From Porites lobata (taxonomy: Eukaryota; Cnidaria; Anthozoa; Scleractinia; Poritidae): a stretch of DNA of 64,000 nucleotides. This document shows, in pieces, positions 12,108 through 24,898 of this stretch; the stretch's first letter is position 1, and every line of letters begins with the position of its first letter. Location of the stretch: positions 519,001-583,000 of the forward strand of contig CALNXK010000034.1 in NCBI GenBank assembly GCA_942486035.1. Reading direction: 5' to 3'. The translations under genes were made by a program, and so were the position numbers. The notes under the pieces were generated by a model, which was not told where the DNA came from, searched no databases, and saw nothing but the letters and a program-made list of their open reading frames with translations.

Positions 12108-13327
12108 TTATTTTCGCTTTTGTCCTAGTGAATAAAATCGCTCTAAAAGTTCTTCGTTTCTGTGCCGTAGTTTTTCAAGTTCTGCAAGAAGTCTTACTTC
12201 ATCCTTTTTCAGTTTATCGACGTAATCCTTTGCCTTACGCAAGATAGTTACTTTAGGAGCTCTTTCATTTTCTTTGAGGTCGGGTACTTCTTCTCGGAGA
12301 ACGTGAAAGCTTGTCTTGAGGTCATTCCTTCGTTTCCGCTCCAGAACATTGTGAGTTGCTCTCTTGCTAGTTTCGCTTTCTTCGTCTGATGTGCAGCTAC
12401 TTTGTCGCTTTATATTGTCTTTTTTACTCTCTTTTGTAGGACTAGGAAAAGACATGGCCGCTTTCGGTTTCACAGCCACTGGTTTTAGTCGTTTTGCCGG
12501 TGGTTCATCAGTGACTTGCGGTAGACGCTTTCGCTTTGGTTTCTCAATGGTCACTACGTCTATTTCTTCTTCTATCAAACAGTAAATAAAAAGAAACCAA
12601 CTAAATTACCAGTTTATCCCCAAAAATTTACGATCAACGAAAAGCGAACACAGGAAACCACTATTATGAGAAAATTTATTAAAGCTTTAAATTGCAATTG
12701 AACAGGAAATAGAAGTATGGCCGTTGGATGAGTTTAATTACAAATCTTACCTGAATCGCTAGATGTATGAGATCCGCACAAGTTATGATGTGATTCGTTA
12801 ATAGGATAGGGAAAAACCGTGGAAGGATCCACACAATCAGAGCTAACGTATTCAACTGGCGGAGGAGTCGAACAAGGAGTCTCGTACAGGTCCTCGGCGT
12901 TCATACCGGCACCAAGACTTTTAAAATCCGGTAACGAACTTTCGTAGTTTGAACCGTTCCACATACAGTCCTGAATGAGTTTGGACTTCAGACTGGTCAG
13001 AGAAATTTCAACAGTAGCTAGAGGTGTAGTTGAACAGCTGTCCCCGTCTAAATCCAAAATGTCCGAGACAATTTGCAAGGTGTCCGCTACAGAGCCGTAA
13101 TCTCCACCAAATGAAACGATGTCAATTGGCGAGTGCCGCGGTGATCGTGATGGAGAGCGGGGAGGTGTCGGTAGCAGCTCAAACTTTTTCCAAATGTCGT
13201 GGGATGGGACTGGAGAGCTGTAGCCATCACTAGCAACTTCGTCTTTTTCCAAATGAAAGAAGTAAGTCGCGTCCGGGTCGTTTTCCAGCGCAAACGGTTT
13301 GCACAAGGATTCGACTTGAACAGCCAT
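12108..13327 (-). CDS. MYC: MYC proto-oncoprotein homologue
   Basis: Two coding exons, 13327-12751 and 12571-12108, encode 346 residues. The donor is cag|gtaaga and the acceptor gatag; the split codon gives SDSEEEIDVV, the same acidic junction seen in vertebrate MYC. Visible features: Myc box I at about residues 44-61 (KKFELLPTPPRSPSR, keeping the Thr54/Ser58 pair equivalent to human Thr58/Ser62), Myc box II at 117-125 (LIQDCMWNG), a basic region and helix-loop-helix at 263-315 with the E-box-contacting His266, Glu270 and Arg274, then a leucine zipper to about 338. As a MYC family member it should dimerise with MAX, bind CACGTG and drive growth genes in the nucleus. The start is ATG 13327 (AGAATGG). 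An acceptor-like tttgtag lies about 40 bases upstream, suggesting a non-coding first exon as in other MYC genes. It is shorter than human MYC (439 residues). Confidence 0.95.
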
Positions 13328-13874
13328 TCTACGAGAAACGGAAATAAGATCACACTCCAAACACTACAAATTGTTATACAATCGATATGAAAGGATTCTA
13401 ATGTTATCTTTTAAAGGAAGTCTTAAAACTTAGTACTGCATCGATATCAAACTGTTAAAAATCGTCAAAAGTTTACTCGTTTAGTAGTTTGAAGGGTGGA
13501 AGTCGAATTTTGTCGTTGCTCCCGAGAGGGTCATTTAAATCGGTGCGCAGTTAAATCTCTGCTGACATTGCTGAATGAATGAAAACTCGCCGGTGCAAAG
13601 CCTGAGCTTCAAAGACTCAATCAAAAGCACTCTCTGTCACTTTTACCTTCTGAAATTCCGGGGGACTGCACTGCTGCAGTTCAAGTGCCTGGAGTTTCCT
13701 CTAGAGGTCTTCCGACGGCAACTAGCCCGAATTTCTGCGGCTGAGAAAAGGAACGGGGCGTACAAGCGAAGCAAATTTCAATTCTCCTGCGTAATTTTCA
13801 GGAATATTTTAACAACACCTTTGGCCAATCAGAAAGCGCTAGCTAATTAGCGTTACCATAACAACGTCATTCCA

Positions 13875-13880
13875 CACGTG
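13875..13880. promoter_or_regulatory. Canonical E-box upstream of the MYC homologue
   Basis: A CACGTG hexamer lies about 550 bp 5' of the MYC start codon, near a CCAAT motif at about 13826-13830. MYC-MAX binds this hexamer, so it could serve autoregulation. A single hexamer is weak evidence and no transcription start is known. Confidence 0.3.
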
Positions 13881-16800
13881 AGTGCTTCACTCACAGAGCA
13901 CTGCAAGCGTGAAATCCTTCTCTCCAAAAAGACGTTCTCGGAAAACATTTGTTCCGCGTTCTGTGGGTTAACCTGATTGCTGCTGTATTGTAAACAGGTT
14001 TAACCTGGACTGCATATTTCAGCTGGGCTATGGTGTTCGAACTCTCCGGCTAATATGAAGGTCTTGTTTGTGTTTTTAGCGGCTTAAAGTCCCCAGGGTC
14101 CCGAATGTAAACAAAAGCAAAGCACTTTAAGGAATTTTTTCCTATCGACAGGTTGAAGACACCCAGTAACATTTTAGAGGTCATTTTATCATAAAACAGA
14201 GCTTTTATAGTAATGAACCCTCTCATAACAAATATCACTCTTTAAACACTTCTCAACGTTTTCACGAAAGCTAAGACCGTTAATAGCTAATTCTTTTTAA
14301 ACTTTTCAATGAAAATAATTTTTAATACGAAAGTATTTAATGTACAGCTGTCAAGTCCGCAGGTTTGAGTTTAGCCATTGAGATCAAGGATTAAAATATG
14401 ACTGTCAAGAGAATAGTCTATTTTCTCTCTGCAGTCGACCGGAAACAAAGTCACGCCGCTTGATAGATAAACCAACTCTGGGAGCTTTTCAAACAACTGA
14501 TCTGTTGGATTGCTCTGCTCTGAGTGATTGCATAAGTAGATATGAGATGAAATGACCTATATTTCGAAGGTCTTGATGGGTTTAATGTCGAGATGAAATA
14601 CTTTTCTCCGCAATTACAAGCGGATTTAGTACAGAGAACAATGGGTGTAAAGGGGATTTAATTTAAATTGTCCCCGAATATTACTTTTGAAAGACTGTGA
14701 GCTTTTACCATCATTTATTCAGTCCAAGTTTCATCTCAAGCCCGGGATATCAAGATTTTTATATACCGTGGAATTTTTTCCGCTGATTCAGACGCCGGAA
14801 ACTGCCACCCAAGGTTTCTTCCCGCGAAAGCCGTTCAAATGACTGACAGTGACATAGGTCGAAAGATTGACTGGAAAAGCCATGTTCATTTATTAAAATG
14901 GCAGCAAAGAAGGTCACTCAGGTTATCTAAACGAATTCAAAAGCAATCATTCCAAGCAAATAAACGGAACAAAAAACTTAGCATGAGTCAGAACACTACC
15001 CCACCACAACTAACAACTAAACAAGGCCCAAAACAGTGGCATAAAAGCGAAAGTTATCTAACGCTATTACGCAATCGTTTTTGGTGACACATTTAGCATT
15101 GTTATCTCAGTAGATTGTTATTTTATCACCTAAAGGCGTTTACTATGAGCCAGGTTCTTGCAGAAGGCCACCCACGGACTCCACGGTACTGAGAAACAAC
15201 GATAAGCTCTTGTTTGTATTTACACTTCAATCATCGTTGAAAAAGGCCGAAACCGCTGGTAATGGAACCTTACTGTTCCGTGCAATTATCATATACAGCC
15301 TTGCTCGAATAAAGGAAAGCTTGTTTACAAGCCAAGGATACGGTATGCAGATAATTGGTCCCAAAAGTCTTACGAAATATTTTAAATCCTAAATATTGCT
15401 CAACTACGATGAATTGTCATAGGACAAAGTACAAACCGGTTTAGAAAATTTCATGAACAAACCGTCCAATGGAGGAAAAAAGAAATTTTATAGAAAGCGG
15501 TGCACGTAAGAGTACAAATGTTCTAAATGCTCTACTATTACAAAATGAGTATCATTAATATGACAGTAAATAGTCGTTTACAAAGTTGTTATTATTGTCT
15601 TCTTAAATAAACTCAAGAAATTCTTGTTTAATTAAGTTGTTACCGTAAAAATAGAATGGAAAAGTGCTTTGAACAGAGAAGAAAACTCTTTCACAAAAAT
15701 AAAATCATTGCCAAATGATTTTTAAAAAGTTAGGCTCGGTTCAAACGTGCCGAATTTACTGCAAATGAGCGAGAAAAATTGACTTTCCTCATTAGCATTG
15801 AATTCGGGACATCAGGAGAAAATGTGACTTTTAAAACGGGGCTTTCGCTTCAAAAAAGTACCCGTCAAGGCTACGCACCTTTTTCGGTATTAAACTTTGT
15901 TTCGTGACATGTAACATTATTAAAAATTGCTAAAATCGTTTAACGGATTCATTTATTTGTTGTGACCTTTCGAGGCCTTTGGCAGGTTTTATTTTAAAAT
16001 GAAACAGAATTAAACATGATTTGCTTATGTTACATATTTAAACAAGAATGTTTTTAGGATCAACTTTCCCAAGTTTACGGGTGGAAGGAAGTGGAAAGTT
16101 TTTGATATTTTACACGGGTAAGACCAAAAGAAGTGTAGAAAAATATTTCTTCTAGTATCTTGAAAAACGAGAAATATCGTGAAATTCAGACCGGCCGTGT
16201 AATCCGTTCTTTTCAGAAGTTATGCTAAACTGATTAAAATATCAACATTATAAATTCCTGGACGCAACGGAAAAACTCATCCACTAGGCATCTTAGTTAA
16301 ACAAATTAATAAAAATTCCATCATCGTAAGGATCCACAAGGGTTAAACAGCTTGACGATTTTATCACAACAATAAAACATGCAAGTAGACGGCGATTGAA
16401 GCTCAAAGAAGAACATTCTTTCTTTTCCTTTCCGCCTTGCTTCCTTGCACTCAAGATAAAGGTCACGATTTTTAAAAACAAATTCTTGTTGTCTGCCATA
16501 TTCTGGATTGGTCTAAACATTGCAATTGCGTGCCTCAACTGCACTTGACTGACTTCATCGAAATTTCAACACAGCAACTAAACGTTTGAAAGACGGCCCT
16601 TTAAGGTTTCTCCTTCGAACTGAATTGCTCTCAGACCGAACATCCAAAGTTTGGTTTCTCAAAGTCACCCAATGATGAATTTTTGAGTTGCGTGCAAACT
16701 CGGTGAAGGCATTTAACTATGACATTGCTGTCTTATCAAAAACTTGACCTTTTGTGTACCCCAAAGTAATGTACTGATATATCTATAAATACCGCCACTT

Positions 16801-19800
16801 GAAAAGTGGTGGCGCTCGATTCTTCTGAGAGCCAATCATCGATAATAAAGACCTTAACTAAGGATATCTTTGCCATCGTGTCAATGAGCTATTTCGGCGA
16901 GATTCCTTAAGTTTTGCTTTCGTGTCGGCAATATTATGAGTATTTAGAGACCCCCAGGAAAGCACCAAAGAACCCCTAGTTGTTTAAAAGAGTAAGCTTT
17001 TATGTTAGTGGATCCTTTGCTATCCGTAAGGATATGTTTCGAAAGGCACTCAGTTCTAGCTGAACGATTTTCCCGCCCGTTTGAGGAAAGAGGCTCTTTG
17101 ACCGTGTTCAAAAAGAAATCCGAATTCAATTAACACTTTAAAATTGCGACAGAGAAAAAAAGTATCAACGGTGCCGCTGCCTTTAAAGGTTATTTTTTTA
17201 AGAGATACTTGAAATCTTTACTCTTCTTCTAACAAGAACACTTGGCATACAAATCAGCGATACCTTTGAAGGTTTCGATTCATGTAGAGCGCTTTTTGCG
17301 TCATAGGCAGCGTGATTATACAGTGACAAAAGCCTAATAATCTAAAGTATTATAATCGTCTAGTATGTGATGTCTTGTGTATCAATCACAATCAACGTTG
17401 TCAGCAGTAAATCTCTAGCGTTTTACTCCGCATCATTGATAAACCGTGCAACTCTTTAAGCTTGTGCCCGAGGAAAATGTGTACGTGAGCTAGACCAGAG
17501 GGGGGCTGGGAAGAACACGCGCCACATTTAATTTCGCGCCAGATGGGAGGCTTTTGCACGCGTTGCCAGACGTTCCGCAAGAAACTGGTATGATATTCCT
17601 GTAAGTTAATATTGGTTTCCGTTGCAATAATTACAAAATGGGAACAAAAGTAGACTGGTTGTAATGAAAATTACTGAATCGTATCGTACACAAGGACTTT
17701 AATCCTACTGATTACACCTATTTTTGTTATACAATTTTATGTGTGATTAGTAATTTCGAGTAAGAGAAATCGAATTGTGATAACGGTTTTCCAGAAGTAG
17801 GATTATATATTTTGCGGACAGCAAGCTAGCCGGAAAGGGGTGGGCAAAGCAGATTTCACCGGTTCCTTAACCGGGATTTTCGGCTACAACAAGTCTTTGA
17901 GCAGAGTAGCTTGTTTGCATGAGTTACAAATGAACATGAATACTGCTAAGACAATATCAGATTTGCGCATTTTCATTCATGCATGTTTTACCCCATTCAA
18001 AGCTATTGTCCAGTTCAAGTACAGTCGCACTTACATTGAATAACTGACGAGTGTTCTAAAAGTAATCATATTTAGTTGTTCGTTCTAATCCACTGACAAG
18101 TCTGACACCCTACAGTTATTTCCGTAAGGCATTAGCTACAAGACTGCAAGTTCCGTCCATTCATGCAGGACTAACACTTCATATTATCCGTTAATTAGTA
18201 AACGGTAATTCAACTATACATTTCAATTCTCAATATCCGTCTCCAAAAACTAGTGATATGTTTAAAAGCATAAGGAAAAATGAACCGCATATCGTATCGC
18301 TTATATTACTCTTAGGAAGATCGTTAGAGTTGAAAACCATGCATAGAAACTTATTCGACTGAAAAAATCCTGTAAGATTTCAAAAGAGCAATTCTAAGGC
18401 AACTTCCACCAGGATAATGACTAGTCCAAAAATACAAATAAATAAACAAATAAATACATGAGAAAAATGAATGAATGAAGTCAGAGAGAAAGAGTCTCCG
18501 AGGCGTCATTTTCATTTTTGAAAGAGCACTGACCACCCACACTGCATTGGGGCCGGATTGTAAGATTGCTTATTCTTGGCTCTAAATTCATTGGACCAAA
18601 TGAACGACTGGCTGAGATTTAATGAAAAAGAATGAGAGTGAACGAATGAGAATAAAATCATTCAATGTCCTCCTGCGGGCAAATCATGCTGGAAAAGCCA
18701 AATGGAGCCAAATGACCAGCCTTCAAGTTTCAGTATAAAAAAGTTTTCTAATGTTCGTACTAAACGTAAAATTTATAGCTAGCAATACGAGAAATGTCTA
18801 CTGTTCTTTACATTTTAAGCCGAGAATACCTTTCTGTTACCCTTAAAAAGGAGAAAAAACTCTTAAAACTACTGAATTTACTGACCTTTCTTACTCAGTT
18901 GCGGTTATATGGTTGGGGGAAATCAAATCAATCGGCAAATTTTTAGAATTCAGTCTGCTAGCTCAGTTCTGTTACTCTTGGTAGCCAACAGAAAACTAAC
19001 TACTTGCATGAAATCAGCTCCGTAAAACTGTGGCCGTCAATCAACATGTCTTTTGTCATGGCTGAGTAAGGTCAATACAGGCTCATAATCGTCTGTTTGT
19101 TTGGGATTTAGCCAAATGGAAGATTCTTAATCGGCGGTTTCGAGAAATAAGCATCAATATCCGTCTTACTAAAGTTGCGGTGTTTCTAACAAAGAGGAAA
19201 GTGCTTCTAAAACGTGACAGGACAACAAACTATTTTTTGAACGGATCACTTTTAACAAGATCACGTTCGGAAAGATGCAGATACGATCAAAGATGCACTG
19301 TCTCGTTCGCATGCAAGATTTGTAATCTTTCGTTTTTTAAAAGCAAACAGCCATTATTGTGTCCAATTATATGTAAATTCAATTTATAAAAGAGAAAGGA
19401 AATACCGTCAATGACTGTAAATTTCGAAGGAGCACGTGAAGGTGAATTTCGGTACAAATAATGTATTTTAAATGCAGAGGCATTCCGTAGTTGTCTTGGT
19501 GTTACACCTCTTTATCGCCAGGGAATAACGTCCCTAAATAAATGTCGATTTTTAAGCTTTGAAACTTGCGTGCAAAATCATTTCTGATGTTATTCTGGTA
19601 TATCAATATTTGGTTTTGTTCGCCGACTATAATAAAGCTGTATAATCTACAAGCATTCTTTGTTTTTACTCGAGTCTGAGACTTTTGAGCGGGACTGGGT
19701 ACAAACGTGATGACGTACGTAATGAGTTAATTTTCTTCGTCACCAGTCCAATTTGTTTCACTTTCTGAAATAGCTTTCTGATTATCTTTTGGTTATTGTA

Positions 19801-20204
19801 GCTATTTATAAGTTCATACTCCACCGATGGTGGTGTTTTTCTTTCAGTTTTACAATAAATTATGACAGGAAAAAGCGAAACAACTCGACTTGTCTGTAGC
19901 CGAAACAATGATCCTGTATAGTGTCTGGAGCCAGTGGGGTGGTACTCACGGAAAAAAAGAGTGGTTTATACATATACCCTGACTAGTCATTCCGTGTCGT
20001 GCTCTTAGCACACGGATCATATCAGAGTTGTGGGTCTTAATTTTACTTATCAACGGTCTGCAGCTTCCATTGATATTGTTTTCTTTTTTAAAAAAGTTTT
20101 ACTTTCATCGAAACAGAAGAAGAGTAAAGTAGTATCAGCTTTGGTTTCGAAACTCTTTTATGTTAACTGCCTAAGAAAACAGGAACTTGTAGTGATCTTC
20201 TAAC
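13881..20204. other. 6.3 kb of unassigned intergenic DNA
   Basis: I found no exon with recognisable protein similarity, no clear transposon termini and no RNA gene on either strand. Longer open frames (for example ATG 14839, 82 codons) lack family motifs. The proximal part may hold the MYC promoter and a non-coding first exon. Confidence 0.5.
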
Positions 20205-20519
20205 ATGTGTTTTGCATTAAATTTTTTGCACTTTCTAGTCATGACGTTTTCACTGAATTTTACAACAATCGAGTGTAGCCCAAGTCACGGAAAAGAGGCG
20301 TCCACCGTGCGTTATCACTCGGGTACCTATCACTCGGTTCCGCTCGCCTCCAACCTGTTTAAAACCGATAAGACTTTTTCATCACCTAGAAACCGATATA
20401 AACTAAAAAAGGCGCAATCCTACATATTCCCCATTACTGTTACATTCCCAAGAAAGGCAACACAAGCTTGCGATCTGATTCTGTTGCACAGCTCACCCGC
20501 AATTCTTAACTTCCAGTGA
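20205..20519 (+). CDS. Possible small secreted protein, doubtful
   Basis: An ATG-started frame of 104 codons begins with a hydrophobic segment (LNFLHFLVMTFSLNF) resembling a signal peptide, followed by a basic, Ser/Thr-rich tail. There are no cysteine pairs or known domain, and no splice or polyadenylation evidence. It may be a chance reading frame. Confidence 0.15.
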   Translation: MCFALNFLHFLVMTFSLNFTTIECSPSHGKEASTVRYHSGTYHSVPLASNLFKTDKTFSSPRNRYKLKKAQSYIFPITVTFPRKATQACDLILLHSSPAILNFQ

Positions 20520-20579
20520 AAATCGCAAGCACATTCAAACCATTCAATGCATGAGAATACGGTACAACTCTGCTAGAAT

Positions 20580-21035
20580 CATTCAGAACGGCGGTATTTT
20601 GGACATAGGCTACTGTCTGGAAAGAAATTTTTGCCGGAGTTTATTTTTGCGGAAGGGCGATTTTTTGTGTTTTCGGGAATTAATTTTTGCGATTGGGACA
20701 GATTGGTTTTTCTTGCCGGGATTTATAAAGTACCCTGTACCAAGCATTAATAATATTTTCGTTTTTATTGAGTACGTGCAATAGAAATACATATTTTCAA
20801 ACAATGTGACGGTGTGCGTCAGTATTTCATTGTATACCGCTTTGTTTCTGAAAGAAAGAGACTAAGTGAACAGACACGATTTGCCAGTACTGTATTTTTG
20901 TGTGGTGAATTTAAGCTAGAGAATATTTTCTCTGGAGTAAATTTTTGCGGTAATTTTTATTTGCGGGAACTTGTTTTTGCGTATCGCTGGAAAAATCGCA
21001 AAATTAGAACCCGCAAAAATCCCGTGCCACACGGT
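20580..21035. repeat. Dispersed repeat with TTTTTGCG units
   Basis: The motif (g)aatttttgcgg/a recurs many times (near 20625, 20645, 20682, 20938, 20950, 20975), and a complementary block (cgcaaaattagaacccgcaa) sits at the right. The same motif family, complemented, appears at 50050-50190. Exact ends are not fixed. Confidence 0.5.
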
Positions 21036-21059
21036 ACGCCGGGTAGGTGAGAGGGTTTG

Positions 21060-23260
21060 ACAGTATTTTACCGGCGAACATCCTAACTTCCAAAACACCA
21101 ACCACTAACGATGTTTTTTAGTTGCTTTAATAGTTAAGCTATGATATTTGTCAAGTGAACTATTTGTTTCCAAATTGTGCCGATTTAACCCAAATTCCTT
21201 GGATCATGGCTGATTTAGAATTGTCAGTTTATACAGCCGGTCCAAGGTCTACCGTGGAAAGCTAAGGCCACCCTCCTACATTGTGTAATTTTTTTTGTCT
21301 CCTCGAATACGTTTACTCTTGTCTCGACCCCTGCCACTAAAACCAAGTTGACTGTTGAGCCGGGAGAAGATCTATACTTAAGTTGAACTTCTTACATTGA
21401 TACGAGACTCCAAATTGACGATCGTACGTGCATAAACTTTTTGAAGAGAGGAGAACAAGAGAAAGTGTCATGATGGTTAGGCTGGTCTATGCCAACAATT
21501 ATCAGTAACAAGTTAAGACAAAAATCATTTGCTGCCTACTGATCGAGTTCATTAGAGCAGTAATTTCACGACAGTTGAGGTCTAAATTCGTACCGATGAG
21601 CATGATTAGCTAAAAATCTCGCGCCAGTTACTCAGCCAATCAGAGCATCAGAAATTGTCGGATCACGTTTTTCCCGCTCTTGAAGAACGCTTCGTGTATT
21701 GGCATGGATTTCTGATGGGTTTTTATAGGACTGGTTAGAGGTATAATTAGAGACCCTAATGGGAAGAATAATCACGTAACTATATGATAACCTTGTGAGG
21801 TTTTTTGATCGTCATAATCACGCACGCATTAAAGCTTATAGAGTTTTTCTCGAGGGTTATCAATGTAGTAGATTTTATGTTAAGCGCCTGAGAATTTTAT
21901 GGATGATGAGCACGAGGGACCCTTTAAACACTTTCCTTGTTTTTTATTTCTTAATTTGGTTTGATTTCCTCATGATAACTCAGTCAAGTTTATGCGGATG
22001 TCGTGCGAAACCTAGACCTATCCTAGCATAATACTATTTAGACTATTTACTTCTTTGAGGATGGCAAATTTTAAAATTTATCTCAGCATAATTTATAGCA
22101 CTATTTCTATTTTCAATTTTGACTTTTATTTCAATGTCACCAATCAGCTAAATATAGTACTCAGACACTCAAAATTATTAAGGTTCATTCACTCATTCAT
22201 ACGTGTAGATACATTGCGGTTACACATCAGTGACGCTGTCACAACCTACGTGTCCATTTCTTGAGTCTAGTATCCGGAAAAAAAATAGTAGCTAAAACAG
22301 TCTTGAACTATCTTTTGATGTGTATAAACTAGCCGATTTTCTGCACACAAGCTTCTTCATCTATTGGCCGTTAAACGGTCTAAACAGGTTAAGGGAGAAC
22401 GCAAAAGGCCCACTTGAGGTCTTTTTCATGCTAATGATGCAATCATACACTTTTGCTAAATATTTTTTTTGAATGATAGCTTAGACCGTTTCTTGGAGTA
22501 CACATTCGGAACTGCAACAATTACGTGATTAAAAGTGTTTATCGCAATCACTTTCAAGCCAAGTGCTTTAAAATAACTGAGACGAGAGGAGACTATCAGT
22601 AGCTTTTGATTAACTGTGCCCAGCGTCCATACATCTGTTCTCTTGCTGAGTTGAAGAAAATCGTAATCAAGAATTGTTATTCGAGAATTCGAATTGATCC
22701 TGTTCAAAAAAGGTCAATCGTTTGATTTTGAATCTATCGACTTCGGACCACTGACAAAACTTTTTTCAGAAACGAACTTAAAAATAGGTGGTTTGAATTT
22801 ATTGCAAAAGGTTTAAATCTAGGAAACTAATGTCATTAACAGATTCACAAGGTTAAAAACAAGTATAGCTGTACCTCAACGAAGTGTGTTGCTATCGCGT
22901 GCGGTCGTAGACCACACTAACTGTAGATTTGGTCCTCTCTCGATACTTCTCCTCCTTCTCCTTCTCTCTCTTTCTTCCTGTGCATGATAAAGCTGACACC
23001 GGTGGAATAACGATTATAAGAAGCTGCGTGTTGATCCGAAAATTACGGAGACTGGCGTACACGACACATGAAAATAGCGAGACAACGCACGTGTCCATCA
23101 TCATACCTCGATAGAAATATCAAAATTCAGGGCTTCTATACCGTCCAAGCGTGATTTCAAGGTCACCACCTTACGTGATGGTGTGACAGAAATGTAACCT
23201 GCGGCAGCGCGCGCGGCAGCAGGTCAAAAGTGAAAAGGATGAAGGAAAATTAATGGCAGC
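21060..23260. other. Unassigned intergenic DNA
   Basis: No gene, RNA or clear transposon ends are seen. Open frames here are short and unlike known families. Confidence 0.4.
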
Positions 23261-23400
23261 GGCTTAGCATAGACGACGATGGCTTCACATGGCGTCGTGA
23301 AACGACGGTGAAGAAATGTAAAAAAAAGTGTGTCACATGCAAAGCTAATCTAAACCTATTGTTTTTTGCCGTTCTCTTTGCTGTCGTCGACGTTGCTTAC
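23261..23400. mobile_element. Short MITE related to 47631-47884
   Basis: The left end ggcttagcatagacgacgat and the right end tgtcgtcgacgttgcttac are imperfect inverted repeats. It carries cctattgttttttgccgtt, the complement of a block in the 47.6-kb element and similar to one near 60075. Confidence 0.55.
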
Positions 23401-23404
23401 CGTA

Positions 23405-24235
23405 AATGATCGATTAAGCGCCCCGGCGCTTATTTCATTTTCCCTGTCATAGGTGCGTGCTTATCCGAGAGCGACACTTATTTCAACTACGGGTAAAACA
23501 CTGAGGGTAATGTAGAGAGAATTAAGTGAGGCGCGTACTAGGTATCTACAATTCAGTATAAAATATGTACCTCGAACTGTTATATGAACCCGGTTTGAAC
23601 AGTTTCCCTACATTAAAACTTTAGAACTCACGAGTTGGTCGAGGTCTTATTTCTCAACCGATATGGTTTAAATTAATATCTTTTTATATCAAGCGCCGTG
23701 ACAAAAGTGGGGCGTTAATTCCTAAAGGTCCAAATTAGCGCCGCGGTGCTTATTTTCAGGTTTTCGTTGGGACAACGCCCGGGGGAGGGGGGACTCCGCA
23801 TATGAAAGTGGTGGGGATGCTCTTCGTCTCGCTTAGGGGTGTAAATTTCGAATTTTGGTCTCATTTAGGGTGTTCTGGGCAAAACGCTATCATATTTAGC
23901 CGTGAAGGACTCGTTTAGCGTTGCACGCGAAAAAATATAAAAATATATATTTGATATGTATATTTTAAATTCGTTTTATTTACTCCATTCATATAATCAA
24001 AGTTTTCTCATTTGTTTGTGTTTTAACATGGTCTCTTTTAGGGGTAAAAAAAAGCTGCGCTTGGACCACGCCCAGATCGGTCTTCTTTAGGGGTTTAATT
24101 CAAAATTTCCGACGAGCATCCCCACCCCTTTCATATGCAGAGTCCCCCTCCCCACGGGGGACAACGAAACTGTCTGTTATATCCGGGTGTCCGTAGAGCG
24201 GGGTTCCACTGTGAGAAAACATTCGTGACAAACGC
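23405..24235. repeat. Repeat interrupted by a MITE
   Basis: AAGCGCC..GGCGCTTATTT-like blocks lie at about 23415-23445 and 23730-23755. The flank resumes after the inserted element at 24159 with tgttatatccgggtgtccg and gcggggttccactgtgag, so an older repeat appears to have been split by the insertion at 23778. Confidence 0.4.
23778..24158. mobile_element. hAT-like MITE with 8-bp target duplication
   Basis: The left end starts cccgggggagggggactc and the right end is its near complement (cccgtggggagggggactc). The pair extends through gcatatgaaag and ggggatgctc. The direct repeat ggacaacg flanks it at 23770-23777 and 24159-24166. Non-coding. Confidence 0.85.
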
Positions 24236-24606
24236 GGAATTTTCTCGTTTTTGCCTGATGAAACCTTCCTCTTTGGTGGCGTACAGGAGACCTATGATAC
24301 TATGTGCCCGGCTCGGGGACTATGAAACCGCGCGATGCTTTCGTGGATGTGACGTTGCCAAATTAAAATTTCGCAATAGTGTTTGGGAAGCCGGCTATCG
24401 ATTTACGGACTTTGATCGATGATCTGCGATCACCGAAAACCCGAAAAACGCAGGTTAAAGCGGAACGTGTTTATACACAATCAGAAAACAATGAATGGAC
24501 TTATTAGGCAATATATTCTTTAAATATTCATGTCCTAATGGGCGTCTTGTTGCAATTGTATTATCGCCCCGATTCAAGGTCTGCGAATGCAGTAAAAGCT
24601 TGCGAG

Positions 24607-24800
24607 TAAGAACGCGGTTTTTAAGAACATGTTGGGCGAAAATTTGTCAGCTAGGCCCCCTTTATAAAAGAACCCGATTAGTCTAAAATTTGAAACAAGT
24701 TCTCATTTTCTAAAATGTATAAAAAAGATTTTGTACACTTGGGCAAATAAGAAAAGTCAACATGCTTTCAGGAGACAACTGACACTTAATACTGTCAATA
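24607..24800. repeat. Dispersed repeat, copy A
   Basis: It shares aggccccct, taaaatttgaaac, tgtacacttgggcaaataag and aagtcaac in the same order with 56590-56790. The pair is clearly homologous but diverged. Confidence 0.65.
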
Positions 24801-24830
24801 ATATTTATTGCCAATAGGCCATTACCCCTT

Positions 24831-24898
24831 CCTAGCATGCGAAAACAGACTTTTCTCCTCGTTCATCACGCGAGGAGAAACGGCTGTTTTCGCAGGCC
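24831..24898. repeat. 68-bp foldback palindrome
   Basis: The arms (gcgaaaacag..tctcctcg / cgaggagaaa..ctgttttcgc) flank a loop of about 8 bases. No coding role. Confidence 0.7.

Noticed and set aside
13087..13353. 88-codon minus-strand frame overlapping MYC exon 1 coding sequence
   Set aside because: It is an out-of-frame shadow of the MYC reading frame.
13328..13360. N-terminal extension of MYC from a TTG codon
   Set aside because: An in-frame stop lies just upstream, TTG is a poor initiator, and the ATG at 13327 has a good context; vertebrate-style CTG initiation is not visible.
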